A stretch of DNA of 64,000 bases, from contig NZ_CP099466.1 in assembly GCF_023921125.1 (NCBI RefSeq), forward strand, positions 2,976,001 to 3,040,000, written 5' to 3'. The notes under the pieces were generated by a model. That model worked only from the letters and a program-made list of their open reading frames with translations, was not told where the DNA came from and did no database searches. The translations under genes were made by a program, and so were the position numbers. The DNA is from Arthrobacter caoxuetaonis. Its GTDB lineage: Bacteria > Actinomycetota > Actinomycetes > Actinomycetales > Micrococcaceae. Below are positions 55,732 to 64,000 of the stretch, in pieces; position 1 is the first letter of the stretch; each line of letters begins with the position of its first letter.

Positions 55732-56373
55732 ATGGCTGTTCGTGTTGACCTGAACATTTCCCTCGACGGATACGCCACCACTACGGACCAGACCCCCGAA
55801 TATCCCTTCGGCCAGGACTGGGGGCGGCTGGTCGGCCCGTACGTGGCCACCCGGACCTTCCGGGAGCGCGTGCTGCACGAGACCGGCGGTGAAGGGACCA
55901 CCGGCGTGGACGATAAGTACGCCGAGGCCTACTTTGACCGGATCGGTGCGGAAATCATGGGGGCCGGGATGTTCGGCCTGCACAACTTTCCCGACGATCC
56001 GGACTGGCAGGGCTGGTGGGGAGACGAGCCTCCGTTCCGGGTCCCGGTCTACGTCCTGACGCATACGCCGCGCCCACCGCTGGAAATGGCCAACGGGACC
56101 CGCTTCGAGTTCATCACCGCTTCCCCCGAGGAGGCTCTGGAAAAGGCACTGGACGTTGCCGGCGACAGGGACATTCGGGTGGGCGGGGGTCCCACGGTGG
56201 TCAGGTCGTTCCTGGAAGCGGGACTGGTCGATCAGCTGCACGTTGGCATCACCCCCATCCTGCTGGGCCGCGGCATCAACCTGTGGGAAGGCCTCCGCGG
56301 CCTGGAAGACGCCTACGACGTGATTGCGGAAACAGCGGAAAGCGGAGTCGTGCACCTGACCTTCCGGGGCTGA
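55732..56373 (+). CDS. Dihydrofolate reductase/RibD-C family protein
   Basis: 213-aa protein with the RibD C-terminal/DHFR-like fold. It begins VRVDLNISLDGYATT, and the C-terminal half has the NADPH-binding stretch DIRVGGGPTVVRSFLEAGLV followed by DQLHVGITPILLGRGINLWE. Members are frequently annotated as dihydrofolate reductase, but most are uncharacterised reductases; no rib or thymidylate genes are adjacent. GGAGG lies 9 bases before the ATG. It is convergent with purC. Confidence 0.87.
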   Translation: MAVRVDLNISLDGYATTTDQTPEYPFGQDWGRLVGPYVATRTFRERVLHETGGEGTTGVDDKYAEAYFDRIGAEIMGAGMFGLHNFPDDPDWQGWWGDEPPFRVPVYVLTHTPRPPLEMANGTRFEFITASPEEALEKALDVAGDRDIRVGGGPTVVRSFLEAGLVDQLHVGITPILLGRGINLWEGLRGLEDAYDVIAETAESGVVHLTFRG

Positions 56374-56395
56374 GCCCCCGGAAGGTCAGGACGGC

Positions 56396-57289
56396 TTAGG
56401 CGAACGCTTTTCCGGTCAGCCGCTCGTAGGCCTCCACGTAGCGGGCGCGGGTGCGCTCGATGACGTCGGCCGGCAGGGCGGGCGGAGGCATATCGGAGGC
56501 CTTGTCCCAGCCGGATTCGGCGGAGGTCAGCCAGTCCCGGACGTACTGCTTGTCGAAGGACGGCTGGGGCTTCCCCGGCTCGTAAAGGGATGCGTCCCAG
56601 AAGCGCGAGGAGTCCGGGGTCAGCACCTCATCGCCCAGTGTCACCAGTCCCGTGGACGGATCCAGGCCGAACTCAACCTTGGTGTCGGCCAGGATAATTC
56701 CGCGTTCCCGGGCAATGGCCTCTGCAGCTGTGTAGATCGACAGGGTCAGGTCCCGGATTGTCGCTGCGGTTTCCGCGCCAACAGCGGTGACGACGGCGTC
56801 GTAGTTAATGTTTTCGTCATGCTCGCCCACTTCGGCCTTTGCAGACGGCGTAAAGATCGCGGGCTCCAGCCGCGACCCGTCCACCAGGCCCTCCGGCAGC
56901 GGCACATCGCACACGGTCTGCGACTGGCGGTACTCAGCCAGGCCGGAACCGGTTAGGTAGCCGCGGGCAATGGCCTCAACCGGGTACATCGCCAGCTTCT
57001 TGCAGATCATCGCCCGGCCGGCTACCTCGGCCGGCACGCCTTCATCGGCGGAAATCACATGGTTGGGGATGTCGCCCAGCTGGTCGAACCACCACAGACT
57101 CAGCTGCGTCAGGATGCGCCCCTTGTCCGGAATCGTGCTGGCCAGGACATGGTCGTAGGCGCTGATCCGGTCGCTGGCTACCACCAGCACACGGTCTTCG
57201 GCGGCATCTGGGCCCGCGGGAACGTAGAGGTCGCGGACCTTGCCCGAATAGATGTGCTTCCAGCCCTGCAGCTGCGGAGCGGCGCTCAC
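56396..57289 (-). CDS. purC: SAICAR synthase
   Basis: 297-aa phosphoribosylaminoimidazole-succinocarboxamide synthase, adding aspartate to CAIR with ATP in purine synthesis. IYSGKVRDLYVP at the N-terminus contacts ATP; EAIARGYLTGSGLAEY and ADTKVEFGLDPSTG are substrate-site signatures. Length matches the longer eukaryote/actinobacterial type. The ATG overlaps the purD stop by 4 bases; purD and purC form a minus-strand operon, complementing purF-purM 3 kb away on the other strand. Confidence 0.96.
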   Translation of the reverse strand: MSAAPQLQGWKHIYSGKVRDLYVPAGPDAAEDRVLVVASDRISAYDHVLASTIPDKGRILTQLSLWWFDQLGDIPNHVISADEGVPAEVAGRAMICKKLAMYPVEAIARGYLTGSGLAEYRQSQTVCDVPLPEGLVDGSRLEPAIFTPSAKAEVGEHDENINYDAVVTAVGAETAATIRDLTLSIYTAAEAIARERGIILADTKVEFGLDPSTGLVTLGDEVLTPDSSRFWDASLYEPGKPQPSFDKQYVRDWLTSAESGWDKASDMPPPALPADVIERTRARYVEAYERLTGKAFA

Positions 57290-58596
57290 AGGAGGCCCTT
57301 TTCGTTGTCGACGCCGGCGCTTCCGGCAGGAACCACGATTTCGCTGCGGGAAGCCTTCAGCGCAATGTCAGTGCGGTGCTGCGAGCCTTCCAGGCCGATC
57401 TCGGCCACACCGGCGTAGGCGAGGTCGCGGGCCTGGGCCAGGTCCTCCCCCAGCGCGACGACGGCCAGGACGCGTCCGCCGGCGCTGACAATCTCGTTCG
57501 CCTCGAGCGACGTTCCGGCGTGCAGTACGTGGACGCCGTCGATCGCCTCCGCTTCAACCAGACCGAGGATCGGGTCGCCGGTGCGCGGGGCATCGGGATA
57601 GTTTTCCGAGGCGACGACGACGGCGACTGCCGTGCGGGGATCCCACTTCAGCTGTTCCATGGCGTCCAGTTCGCCCTTCGCCGCTGCCAGCAGCAGGCCG
57701 CCGAGCGGGGTCTTCAGCCGGGCCAGCACGGCCTGTGTTTCCGGATCGCCGAAGCGTGCGTTGAACTCGATGACCCGCATGCCGCGGGAGGTGAGCGCCA
57801 GTCCGCAGTACAGGACGCCGACAAAGGGCGTGCCCCGGGCTGCCATTTCGTCCACGGTGGGCTGGGCAACGCGGGCAATGACATCGTCCACGAGGTTGGC
57901 CGGGGCCCATTCCAGGGGAGAGTAGGCTCCCATGCCGCCGGTGTTGGGGCCTTCGTCGTTGTCGAAGATCCGCTTGAAGTCCTGGGCCGGCGCCAGCGGA
58001 ACCACGTGCCGACCGTCGGAAAGGACAAAAAGGGAAACTTCCGGGCCGTCGAGATATTCCTCGATCACCACCGTGCCGCCGGCTTCGAAGCAGGCAGCGG
58101 CGTGGGCCAGGGCTTCGCCGCGGTCGGAGGTCACAACCACTCCCTTGCCCGCAGCCAGCCCGTCGTCCTTCACGACGTACGGAGCGCCGAAGGTGTCCAG
58201 GGCGTCGGCTGCTTCGTCGGCGTTCGCCGCGACGCGCGCCATCGCCGTGGGAACGTTCGCAGCCGCCATCACCTGCTTTGCGAAAGCTTTTGAGGCCTCC
58301 AGCTGTGCCGCCTCTTTGGAAGGACCAAACACGGGGATCCCTGCCTCACGCACCGCGTCCGAGACTCCCGCGGCAAGCGGCGCCTCAGGACCCACGACGA
58401 CGAGGTCGGCTCCGAGCCGCACGGCCAGTTCCGTGACGGCTGCGGGGTCACTGGCGTTGAGGGAATGGACCGGAACGATCTGGGCGATTCCGGCGTTCCC
58501 GGGGGCCGCGTGGACCTCGGAAACATAGGGATCGGCCAGCAGGGAACGGACAATGGCATGTTCGCGGCCACCGGGGCCAACAACGAGAACCTTCAC
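57286..58596 (-). CDS. purD: Phosphoribosylamine-glycine ligase (GAR synthetase)
   Basis: 436-aa ATP-grasp enzyme joining phosphoribosylamine and glycine, the second step of purine synthesis. It begins MKVLVVGPGGREHAIVRSL, typical of PurD. The ATP-grasp core has VVKDDGLAAGKGVVVTSD and VIEEYLDGPEVSLFVLSDG, and the metal/substrate loop VIEFNARFGDPETQAVL. It is translated first in the purD-purC operon. The 125-base gap to the divergent asparaginase gene should hold its promoter; no PurR-type operator or riboswitch was recognised. Confidence 0.96.
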   Translation of the reverse strand: MKVLVVGPGGREHAIVRSLLADPYVSEVHAAPGNAGIAQIVPVHSLNASDPAAVTELAVRLGADLVVVGPEAPLAAGVSDAVREAGIPVFGPSKEAAQLEASKAFAKQVMAAANVPTAMARVAANADEAADALDTFGAPYVVKDDGLAAGKGVVVTSDRGEALAHAAACFEAGGTVVIEEYLDGPEVSLFVLSDGRHVVPLAPAQDFKRIFDNDEGPNTGGMGAYSPLEWAPANLVDDVIARVAQPTVDEMAARGTPFVGVLYCGLALTSRGMRVIEFNARFGDPETQAVLARLKTPLGGLLLAAAKGELDAMEQLKWDPRTAVAVVVASENYPDAPRTGDPILGLVEAEAIDGVHVLHAGTSLEANEIVSAGGRVLAVVALGEDLAQARDLAYAGVAEIGLEGSQHRTDIALKASRSEIVVPAGSAGVDNEKGLL

Positions 58597-58721
58597 AAGA
58601 CTTCAGCCTACTTGCCCGGGCGCGCGCCCTGAAAGCCGCTACGCGTGCATGACGGCATAAACCCGCCCGCCGCGGTTCCCGGCGTCCCCGCTGTATCAGG
58701 CAGTATCCGTAGACTGGCCTT

Positions 58722-59726
58722 ATGCCTGCCACTTTCACTGCTGCCGACGCCGTTGAACTCGCTGTCCTGGAGCGCAACGGCTTCATCGAATCCCGTCATG
58801 CGGGGTCCGCCGTCGTCCTCTCCTCGGACGGATCCGTGGTGACTGCACTCGGCGATATCACCACCCCCGTGTTTCCACGCTCTTCGCTCAAGCCCTTCCA
58901 GGCCGTCGCTGCCATGCAGGCGGGTGTTCCGCTGCGCGGCGCGCAGGTGGCCCTCGCCGCTGCCAGCCACATAGGCGCGAAGGAACACACCGACGTCGTG
59001 CAAGGCATGCTCGAGGCAGCCGGGGTCACCGAGGACGATCTGCAGTGCCCCGCTGACTGGCCGCAGGACGAACAGGCCCGCATCGAACTGATCCGCTCCG
59101 GCAAGGGAAAACAGCGGATCTCGTTCAACTGTTCCGGCAAGCATGCAGCGTTCCTGTGGGCCTGCACTGAAAACGGCTGGGACACCTCCACCTACCTGGA
59201 CCCGGCGCATCCGCTGCAGCAGGGCATTGCCCGGGTTATCGAAGACTTCTGTGAAGAGAAACCGGCCCACTGGGCGGTCGACGGCTGCGGCGCTCCGCTC
59301 GCGGCCCTCTCCCTGACCGGGCTCGCCCGCGGAATCGGCAAGCTCGCCAAGGCCCCCTCGGACAAGCACGGAGACGCGCGGGCGGCGACTGTTGCCACCG
59401 CCATGCTGGATTACCCGTGGGCCGTCCATGGCGTGGGCCGGGAGAACTCCGTCGTCATGGAGGACCTCGGAATCGTTGCGAAGTCCGGCGCTGAGGGAGT
59501 CCTCGTGCTGGGAACAGACACCGGTGTCTCGGTCGCGCTGAAAATGCTTGACGGCAACGGGCGTGCTGCCACCCTCGTGGGCCTGACCCTGCTCGCCGCC
59601 AGCGGTGCCATCGACCCGGAGGGTGTCTTCAAGGTGCTGGCCAAAGTCGTGCCTCCGGTACTCGGCGGCGGCGAGCCCGTAGGCAGCCTGCGCCTGGCCG
59701 CTCCCGTCACCGCGCTGCTGGACTAG
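58722..59726 (+). CDS. Asparaginase (AnsA/Rhizobium-type family)
   Basis: 334-aa protein of the asparaginase II (Rhizobium etli type) family, related to serine-beta-lactamase-like folds and unrelated to E. coli AnsB. The likely active-site segments are [14 protein letters not shown] (Ser-x-x-Lys) near residue 48 and [15 protein letters not shown] (Ser-Gly-Lys-His plus a neighbouring Cys) near residue 135, with the second loop [18 protein letters not shown]. It would convert asparagine to aspartate and ammonium. It is followed two bases later by the SCP-like gene, so they are co-transcribed. Confidence 0.9.
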   Translation: MPATFTAADAVELAVLERNGFIESRHAGSAVVLSSDGSVVTALGDITTPVFPRSSLKPFQAVAAMQAGVPLRGAQVALAAASHIGAKEHTDVVQGMLEAAGVTEDDLQCPADWPQDEQARIELIRSGKGKQRISFNCSGKHAAFLWACTENGWDTSTYLDPAHPLQQGIARVIEDFCEEKPAHWAVDGCGAPLAALSLTGLARGIGKLAKAPSDKHGDARAATVATAMLDYPWAVHGVGRENSVVMEDLGIVAKSGAEGVLVLGTDTGVSVALKMLDGNGRAATLVGLTLLAASGAIDPEGVFKVLAKVVPPVLGGGEPVGSLRLAAPVTALLD

Positions 59727-59728
59727 TC

Positions 59729-60109
59729 ATGGCGCGGCGCAGGATTTCATCTGCCGACGGCGGAGCTGCCCTTGCCGCTGCCGCGGCAGGCGCGGCGGAC
59801 CGCCAGACGACGGCGGCTGCCGTACGGTATGCCCTCGAGGAACTGGCCGAGCGGGTACCGGGCAACAGCGTGGAGGTACGGGTACCTCCGTTTGGCGTCA
59901 CCCAGTGCATTCCCGGCCCGCGGCATACCCGCGGAACCCCGCCCAACGTGGTGGAAACCGACGCTGCTACCTGGCTCGCACTGGTGACGGGCACGCTTTC
60001 CTGGGCAGACGCCGTCGCCGCGGGAAAAGTCTCGGCCTCCGGCCTGCGGGCAGACCTTGCGGACTGCCTCCCGCTGTTTCCGGGGATCCCCGGCGACGGG
60101 AACTCCTAA
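59729..60109 (+). CDS. Sterol-carrier-family protein
   Basis: 126-aa soluble protein with the bacterial sterol-carrier/MDMPI-C-like pattern: [29 protein letters not shown] and, towards the C-terminus, [28 protein letters not shown], in brief WLALVTG...V.ASG. Such small domains bind hydrophobic ligands, but a biochemical role here is not established. The M. tuberculosis gene beside purF (Rv0807, from memory) has the same position. It starts two bases after the asparaginase stop. Confidence 0.85.
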   Translation: MARRRISSADGGAALAAAAAGAADRQTTAAAVRYALEELAERVPGNSVEVRVPPFGVTQCIPGPRHTRGTPPNVVETDAATWLALVTGTLSWADAVAAGKVSASGLRADLADCLPLFPGIPGDGNS

Positions 60110-60134
60110 CCTCTACTGCCGGTAGAATTCCCGT

Positions 60135-60455
60135 ATGACTTCCGAGCAGCACAGCCCCGAGCGGCGCGAGATCACCATCCGGCGCGCTCCCCGTTTTGTC
60201 CCCTTCATGGCCCTGGGTGTGGTGGTGGCGTTCGTGGTTGCCCTGGTCATGGCCTACACCGGCCCGGAGAACCCGCAGTACACCCGTGAAGCCGTCCTGG
60301 GTTTCTTCACCGTGATGCTGGCGCTTCCCGGCGTCGCCCTGGGCTGCGTTGCCGCCCTCATCCTGGACCGGATCAGCGTGCGGCGTTCCGAGCACGCCAT
60401 CGTTGAAGCCGCCGACGACGATCCCGGCAGCACGGGTCCGTCACCACTGGCGTAA
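60135..60455 (+). CDS. Small two-helix membrane protein
   Basis: 106-aa predicted inner-membrane protein with two hydrophobic segments, FVPFMALGVVVAFVVALVMAY (about 21-41) and FFTVMLALPGVALGCVAALIL (about 58-78), joined by a short loop GPENPQYTRE. A polar N-terminus and an acidic C-terminal tail (EAADDDPGS) flank them. Homologues accompany purF in actinobacteria, but I do not know a function. Located 25 bases after the SCP-like gene and about 50 bases before purF. Confidence 0.75.
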   Translation: MTSEQHSPERREITIRRAPRFVPFMALGVVVAFVVALVMAYTGPENPQYTREAVLGFFTVMLALPGVALGCVAALILDRISVRRSEHAIVEAADDDPGSTGPSPLA

Positions 60456-60506
60456 CGCACCGCCGCGGAGGCTGATGCGGACCCCGATCGTGAGAGAATG
60501 AGTCCC

Positions 60507-62060
60507 ATGGCACGCGGTGACGGAAAGCTTTCCCACGATCTCATGCCCGGCGAGAAAGGACCGCAGGATGCCTGCGGGGTTTTCGGCGTCTGGGCCCCCG
60601 GCGAAGAGGTAGCGAAGCTTACCTATTACGGGCTGTACGCTCTGCAGCACCGGGGGCAGGAGTCCGCCGGTATCGCAACGAGCGACGGCAACCGGATTAG
60701 CGTCTACAAGGACATGGGACTGGTTTCCCAGGTCTTTGACGAGACCACGCTGAACACCCTGCTCGGGCACATCGCCATCGGCCACTGCCGCTACTCCACC
60801 ACCGGTGCTTCCCATTGGGCGAACGCGCAGCCCACCCTGGGGGCCACCGCTGCCGGCACCGTGGCACTGGCCCACAACGGCAACCTGACCAACTCCGCAG
60901 AGCTGTACGAGATGATTCTTGAACGCCAGGGACGTCCCCGCTCCGGCGAGATCGCCCAGGGCAACACCTCGGATACCGCCCTGGTCACGGCGCTGCTGAA
61001 CGGCACGGACGGCCGCAGCCTCGAAGAAACGGCACTGGAGCTGCTGCCCAAACTGCGCGGCGCCTTCTCCTTTGTGTTCATGGACGAAGGAACCCTGTAC
61101 GCCGCCCGCGATACGTACGGAGTCCGTCCCCTGGTCCTCGGCCGGCTGAACCGGGGCTGGGTTGTGGCTTCCGAAGGTTCCGCACTGGCCACCGTCGGTG
61201 CAAGCTTCATCCGCGAGATCAAGCCCGGCGAGTTCATTGCCATCGATGAGAACGGCATCCGTTCCCAGATGTTCGGCGAGCCGACGCCGGCAGGCTGCGT
61301 CTTCGAATACGTCTACCTCGCCCGCCCGGACGCTTCCATCAACGGGCGTTCGGTCTACGAATCCCGGGTCGAGATGGGCCGCCAGCTGGCCCGTGAAAAC
61401 TCTGTCGAAGCAGACATCGTGATTCCCGTTCCGGAATCCGGAACACCCGCTGCAGTTGGCTATGCCGAGCAGTCCGGCATCCCCTTTGCCCACGGCTTCG
61501 TCAAGAACTCCTACGTGGGACGCACCTTCATCCAGCCGAGCCAGACCCTGCGCCAGCTCGGCATCAAGCTGAAGCTGAACGCCTTGGAATCCGTGATCCG
61601 CGGCAAGCGTGTGGTCGTCGTCGACGATTCGATTGTGCGCGGCAACACCCAGCGCGCGATCGTGCGGATGCTGCGCGAAGTCGGCGCCAAGGAAGTCCAC
61701 GTCAAGATTTCTTCCCCTCCGGTCCAGTGGCCCTGCTTTTACGGCATCGACTTTGCTTCGCGAGCCGAGCTGATTGCCAACGGCGCCAAGGTCGAAGAAA
61801 TCTGCACCTCGATCGGTGCTGATTCCCTGGCGTACATTTCCGAAGACGGCATGATCGGTGCTACCCAGCAGCCGCGCGAGAAACTGTGCACGGCCTGTTT
61901 CACCGGCCAGTACCCGATTGAGCTGCCCTCCGCTGACCGGCTGGGCAAGAACCTGCTGGAACCGCCCTCCGATGCGGACGGCTCCAACGGCTGCGATCCG
62001 GGCCCGGACAGTGAATTCGAGACCCTCCTGACCCCCACAGACAAGAAAGAATCAGTATGA
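60507..62060 (+). CDS. purF: Amidophosphoribosyltransferase
   Basis: 517-aa first enzyme of purine synthesis (PRPP + glutamine to phosphoribosylamine). A propeptide of about 22 residues precedes Cys23 (ACGVFGVW), the glutaminase nucleophile exposed after self-cleavage. The PRPP site is VVVVDDSIVRGNTQRA. Cys in AGCVFEYV, WPCFYGI and LCTACFTG match the four ligands of the [4Fe-4S] cluster of the Bacillus-type enzyme, suggesting oxygen-sensitive stability. ATG 60507 is preferred over 60498 because GAGAGA would be one base from the latter. The end overlaps purM (ATGA). Confidence 0.96.
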   Translation: MARGDGKLSHDLMPGEKGPQDACGVFGVWAPGEEVAKLTYYGLYALQHRGQESAGIATSDGNRISVYKDMGLVSQVFDETTLNTLLGHIAIGHCRYSTTGASHWANAQPTLGATAAGTVALAHNGNLTNSAELYEMILERQGRPRSGEIAQGNTSDTALVTALLNGTDGRSLEETALELLPKLRGAFSFVFMDEGTLYAARDTYGVRPLVLGRLNRGWVVASEGSALATVGASFIREIKPGEFIAIDENGIRSQMFGEPTPAGCVFEYVYLARPDASINGRSVYESRVEMGRQLARENSVEADIVIPVPESGTPAAVGYAEQSGIPFAHGFVKNSYVGRTFIQPSQTLRQLGIKLKLNALESVIRGKRVVVVDDSIVRGNTQRAIVRMLREVGAKEVHVKISSPPVQWPCFYGIDFASRAELIANGAKVEEICTSIGADSLAYISEDGMIGATQQPREKLCTACFTGQYPIELPSADRLGKNLLEPPSDADGSNGCDPGPDSEFETLLTPTDKKESV

Positions 62061-63172
62061 GCGCGAGCGAAAACTCCATCACCTATGCCTCCGCAGGTGT
62101 GGACGTCGAAGCCGGTGACAAGGCCGTCGAACTGATGAAGGCGGCCGTGAAGGCCACCCATAACGAGAGCGTTCTCGGCGGGGTGGGCGGATTCGCCGGT
62201 CTCTATGACGTTTCCCGGCTCCTCACGTACAAGAAGCCGCTGCTCGCCACCTCCACCGACGGCGTCGGCACCAAGGTCGCCATCGCCCAGGCCCTGGACA
62301 TCCATCACACCATCGGCTTCGACCTGGTCGGCATGGTGGTCGACGACATCGTAGTTGTTGGCGCCGAGCCCCTGTTCATGACCGATTACATTGCCTGCGG
62401 CAAAGTATTCCCGGAGCGCATCGCGGACATCGTCCGGGGCATTGCGGCAGCGTGCGAAGTTGCCGGCACCGCACTGGTGGGCGGCGAAACGGCCGAACAC
62501 CCGGGCCTGCTGGGCGTCGATGAGTACGACGTCGCCGGCGCCGCCACCGGCGTCGTCGAAGCTGCCGACCTTCTGGGCCCCGAACGCGTTCGCAGCGGTG
62601 ACGTGGTGATTGGCATGGCGTCCTCCGGTATCCACTCCAACGGCTACTCCCTGGTGCGCCGCGTCATCAACCACGCCGGCTGGCAGCTCGAACGCCAGAT
62701 CCCTGAACTGGGCCGCACCCTCGGCGAGGAACTGCTGGAACCGACCCGCGTCTACGCGGCGGATTGCCTGGACCTGGCCCGCTACGCGCCTGCCGGCGTG
62801 CACGGCTTCAGCCATGTGACCGGCGGCGGTCTGGCCGCAAACCTGGCACGCGTGCTCCCGAAGGGACTCGAAGCCACCGTGGACCGCTCCACCTGGGAAC
62901 TTCCGCCGGTGTTCAAGCTGGTCAGCGAGCTGGGCAACGTGCCCCTTCCGGACTTGGAACGCACACTCAACCTCGGCGTAGGCATGGTGGCCATCGTTGA
63001 CGCTGCCGGTGCCGATGCTGCGCTGGCGCGGCTGGCTGAGCGCGGCGTCCCTGCGTGGACCATGGGAACCGTGGGCGAGGGCGGAGAGCCCGAGTCCGGC
63101 AACCCGGACTACGTCCAGGGCGCCAAGGGTGTCGACGGCGGCGCTGTCCGTCTGGTCGGCAACTACGCCTAG
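62057..63172 (+). CDS. purM: Phosphoribosylformylglycinamidine cyclo-ligase (AIR synthetase)
   Basis: 371-aa enzyme forming aminoimidazole ribotide from FGAM with ATP. Signatures are ITYASAGVDVEAGDKAVELM at the N-terminus, LLATSTDGVGTKVAIAQ, GFDLVGMVVDDIVVVGAEPLF and GGETAEHPGLL. Length is normal. It is translated with purF through a 4-base overlap. A palindrome at 63202 and a second hairpin at 63317 follow, separating it from convergent DUF3073. Confidence 0.97.
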   Translation: MSASENSITYASAGVDVEAGDKAVELMKAAVKATHNESVLGGVGGFAGLYDVSRLLTYKKPLLATSTDGVGTKVAIAQALDIHHTIGFDLVGMVVDDIVVVGAEPLFMTDYIACGKVFPERIADIVRGIAAACEVAGTALVGGETAEHPGLLGVDEYDVAGAATGVVEAADLLGPERVRSGDVVIGMASSGIHSNGYSLVRRVINHAGWQLERQIPELGRTLGEELLEPTRVYAADCLDLARYAPAGVHGFSHVTGGGLAANLARVLPKGLEATVDRSTWELPPVFKLVSELGNVPLPDLERTLNLGVGMVAIVDAAGADAALARLAERGVPAWTMGTVGEGGEPESGNPDYVQGAKGVDGGAVRLVGNYA

Positions 63173-63201
63173 ACCCCACAGGGCTTCCACTTCCCCACTT
63201 T

Positions 63202-63263
63202 CATCGAGATTGCAGAAACTGCCCGTATCAGCTTTGATACGGGCAGTTTCTGCAACCTCGATG
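63202..63263. repeat. Long palindrome, element copy 2 (after purM)
   Basis: 28-base arms (63202-63229 and 63236-63263) around the loop AGCTTT pair with a single A-C mismatch (63209/63256). The inner core AGAAACTGCCCGTATC is identical to copy 1 at 41.6 kb. The next bases differ from copy 1 (TTGC versus TAAC), and the opposite arm differs correspondingly. Confidence 0.85.
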
Positions 63264-63316
63264 GGGAGCGCACATCGGGGCCGACCGGATGCCTGCGGAA
63301 TTTCCGCCTTTAACGC

Positions 63317-63353
63317 CCTTCAGCGGATCCACCGTCTGGTGATCCGCTGAAGG
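63317..63353. terminator. Bidirectional hairpin between purM and DUF3073
   Basis: CCTTCAGCGGATC (63317-63329) pairs perfectly with GATCCGCTGAAGG (63341-63353) around an 11-base loop. It lies 41 bases from the stop of DUF3073 and downstream of purM, so it may serve both convergent units. Confidence 0.75.
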
Positions 63354-63393
63354 AAAGCAATTGGGCTTGTCGAAAACGAGTGGTTCGCTGCAC

Positions 63394-63627
63394 CTAGCCG
63401 ATGCGGCGGGAGCCCTCGTCGTCGTCTTCCTCGCCAAATTGATCTGCGTACTTATCCTCGTACGCCGAGTAATCCGGCTCGGCCGGCTCCTCGGGATATC
63501 GACTCGATGGACGGCTCGTTGGGCCCGACAGCTCTCGCTGCAGGGCCGAGTAATCCGTGGCAGGAGTGAAGTACTTCATCTCGCGTGCCTGCTTGGTTGC
63601 TTTTGCCTTTTGACGGCCGCGCCCCAT
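63394..63627 (-). CDS. DUF3073 protein
   Basis: 77-aa highly charged actinobacterial protein. The basic N-terminus MGRGRQKAKATKQAREMKYF is the family hallmark, followed by STPATDYSAL-like text (TPATDYSALQREL) and an acidic, Tyr/Asp/Glu-rich C-terminus (DQFGEEDDDEGSRR). It has no known enzyme motif; the charge split suggests nucleic-acid or ribosome binding, which is inference. Positioned convergent to purM as in M. tuberculosis (Rv0810c) and Streptomyces. The 270 bases upstream contain a GTAAC-N5-GTTAC motif at 63710-63724. Confidence 0.9.
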   Translation of the reverse strand: MGRGRQKAKATKQAREMKYFTPATDYSALQRELSGPTSRPSSRYPEEPAEPDYSAYEDKYADQFGEEDDDEGSRRIG

Positions 63628-63854
63628 GGCGTGACCCCCTTTTTGCGTCGATCCGGAGGTGGTCGCTCGGGCAGGAGAGCGAGGCCCCGGAATATTCGGT
63701 CAATTTGTCGTAACTACAGGTTACATGTTTTCCCGCTGCTGCGTGCCCCGGAGGAGCCGCAGACACAATCAACTTCCAAGTTTAGTCCGCGCATCGCTTC
63801 GGCGTGTACTGCGCTGCCACCTGCAAATTCGCTAAAGTCAGGGAGGAGACGACG

Positions 63855-63905
63855 TTGCGGGACCACGGAGCGGCCATGAACAGGGAGGGCACACGTTCAC
63901 CATGA
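63855..63905 (+). CDS. Possible 16-codon upstream reading frame
   Basis: TTG 63855 is preceded by a strong GGGAGGAG (63841-63848). The frame encodes MRDHGAAMNREGTRSP and its TGA overlaps the ATG of the next gene (ATGA). The downstream gene has only a distant binding site of its own (GGGAGG, 13 bases away), so coupling through this minigene is plausible. It could equally be an accident of a GC-rich leader. Confidence 0.35.
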   Translation: MRDHGAAMNREGTRSP

Positions 63906-64000
63906 GCGATCAGAAGAGGACGCCAAGGCCGGGCCCGGCCCTGCCTGGAAAGTCCCCGCGGCCATCGCCGAACAGCAGCGCGGGCCCCAAAGGTTCCGGC
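63902..64000 (+). CDS. Start of an unidentified gene, cut by the window edge
   Basis: The first 33 codons, MSDQKRTPRPGPALPGKSPR and onward, are open to the end of the window. The stretch is Pro/Ser/Gly/Lys-rich and disordered in character, so no family can be assigned. The start is supported by ATGA overlap with a short upstream frame; the remainder lies outside the window. Confidence 0.5.
   Translation, partial: MSDQKRTPRPGPALPGKSPRPSPNSSAGPKGSG

Overview
The window is a gene-dense, high-GC chromosomal segment from an actinobacterium. The protein families and gene order point to Micrococcaceae, most likely an Arthrobacter-like genus; this is inferred from content, since no rRNA is present. 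Nothing resembles a phage, IS element or CRISPR array. Much of the gene order is recognisable, from memory, as three blocks known in Mycobacterium tuberculosis: Rv0496-Rv0508 (glutaredoxin, HAD phosphatase, bL37, excisionase-like HTH, proC, sugar isomerase, Ppx/GppA), Rv3646-Rv3683 (topA, helicase, Tad genes, acs, marP, CoA NUDIX, nth, crp, RidA, DUF4177, ponA2, phosphoesterase) and Rv0772-Rv0810 (purD, purC, SCP-like, purF, purM, DUF3073).

Layout. 0.1-13.3 kb: redox and phosphatase genes, a 32-residue ribosomal protein gene (bL37), DAHP synthase aroG behind a leader-peptide attenuator, lactate dehydrogenase, gdhA, an acuC-ArsR pair, a TrkH/TrkA potassium system, proC, a TIM-barrel isomerase and Ppx/GppA. 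13.3-26.3 kb: topA, a methyltransferase, a TetR-controlled MFS exporter next to a 3-ketosteroid-dehydrogenase-like flavoprotein, trhO, a GNAT and an MrfA-like helicase. 26.3-31.6 kb: a compact seven-gene Tad pilus operon (ssd, tadA, tadB, tadC, DUF4244 probable pilin, two TadE-like genes). 31.7-39.3 kb: a PolA-like polymerase, a CPBP protease divergent from a two-component system, CoA pyrophosphatase, nth and an Ala-rich membrane protein. 39.6-51.6 kb: acs (with a GlxR/Crp-like site), ohr/TetR, an MHS transporter plus aroQ, marP, crp, NUDIX/RidA/DUF4177, ponA2 and a phosphoesterase. 51.7-64 kb: a heterodimeric ABC exporter, tRNA-Pro(CGG), a RibD-like reductase, purC-purD, asparaginase, SCP-like and membrane proteins, purF-purM, DUF3073 and the start of a further gene.

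Functional links: aroG and aroQ are both shikimate-pathway genes, with aroG apparently controlled by translation of aromatic codons. acs, acuC and the Crp regulator all touch acetate/acetyl-CoA control. purC, purD, purF and purM supply de novo purine synthesis. marP, ponA2, the CPBP protease and the Tad genes act at the envelope.

The strongest non-routine signals are the aroG leader (MTNRWYAYFSLALEEPAR with a -35/-10 pair placing the transcript start at its ATG, followed by mutually exclusive hairpins) and a family of long palindromes sharing a core and covarying arms (41.6 and 63.2 kb). Others are the Flp-type cleavage motif in the DUF4244 protein, a 20-bp operator-like palindrome between ohr and a TetR gene, and complementary site degeneracy in the two ABC half-transporters. 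No wholly new multi-gene system is evident.
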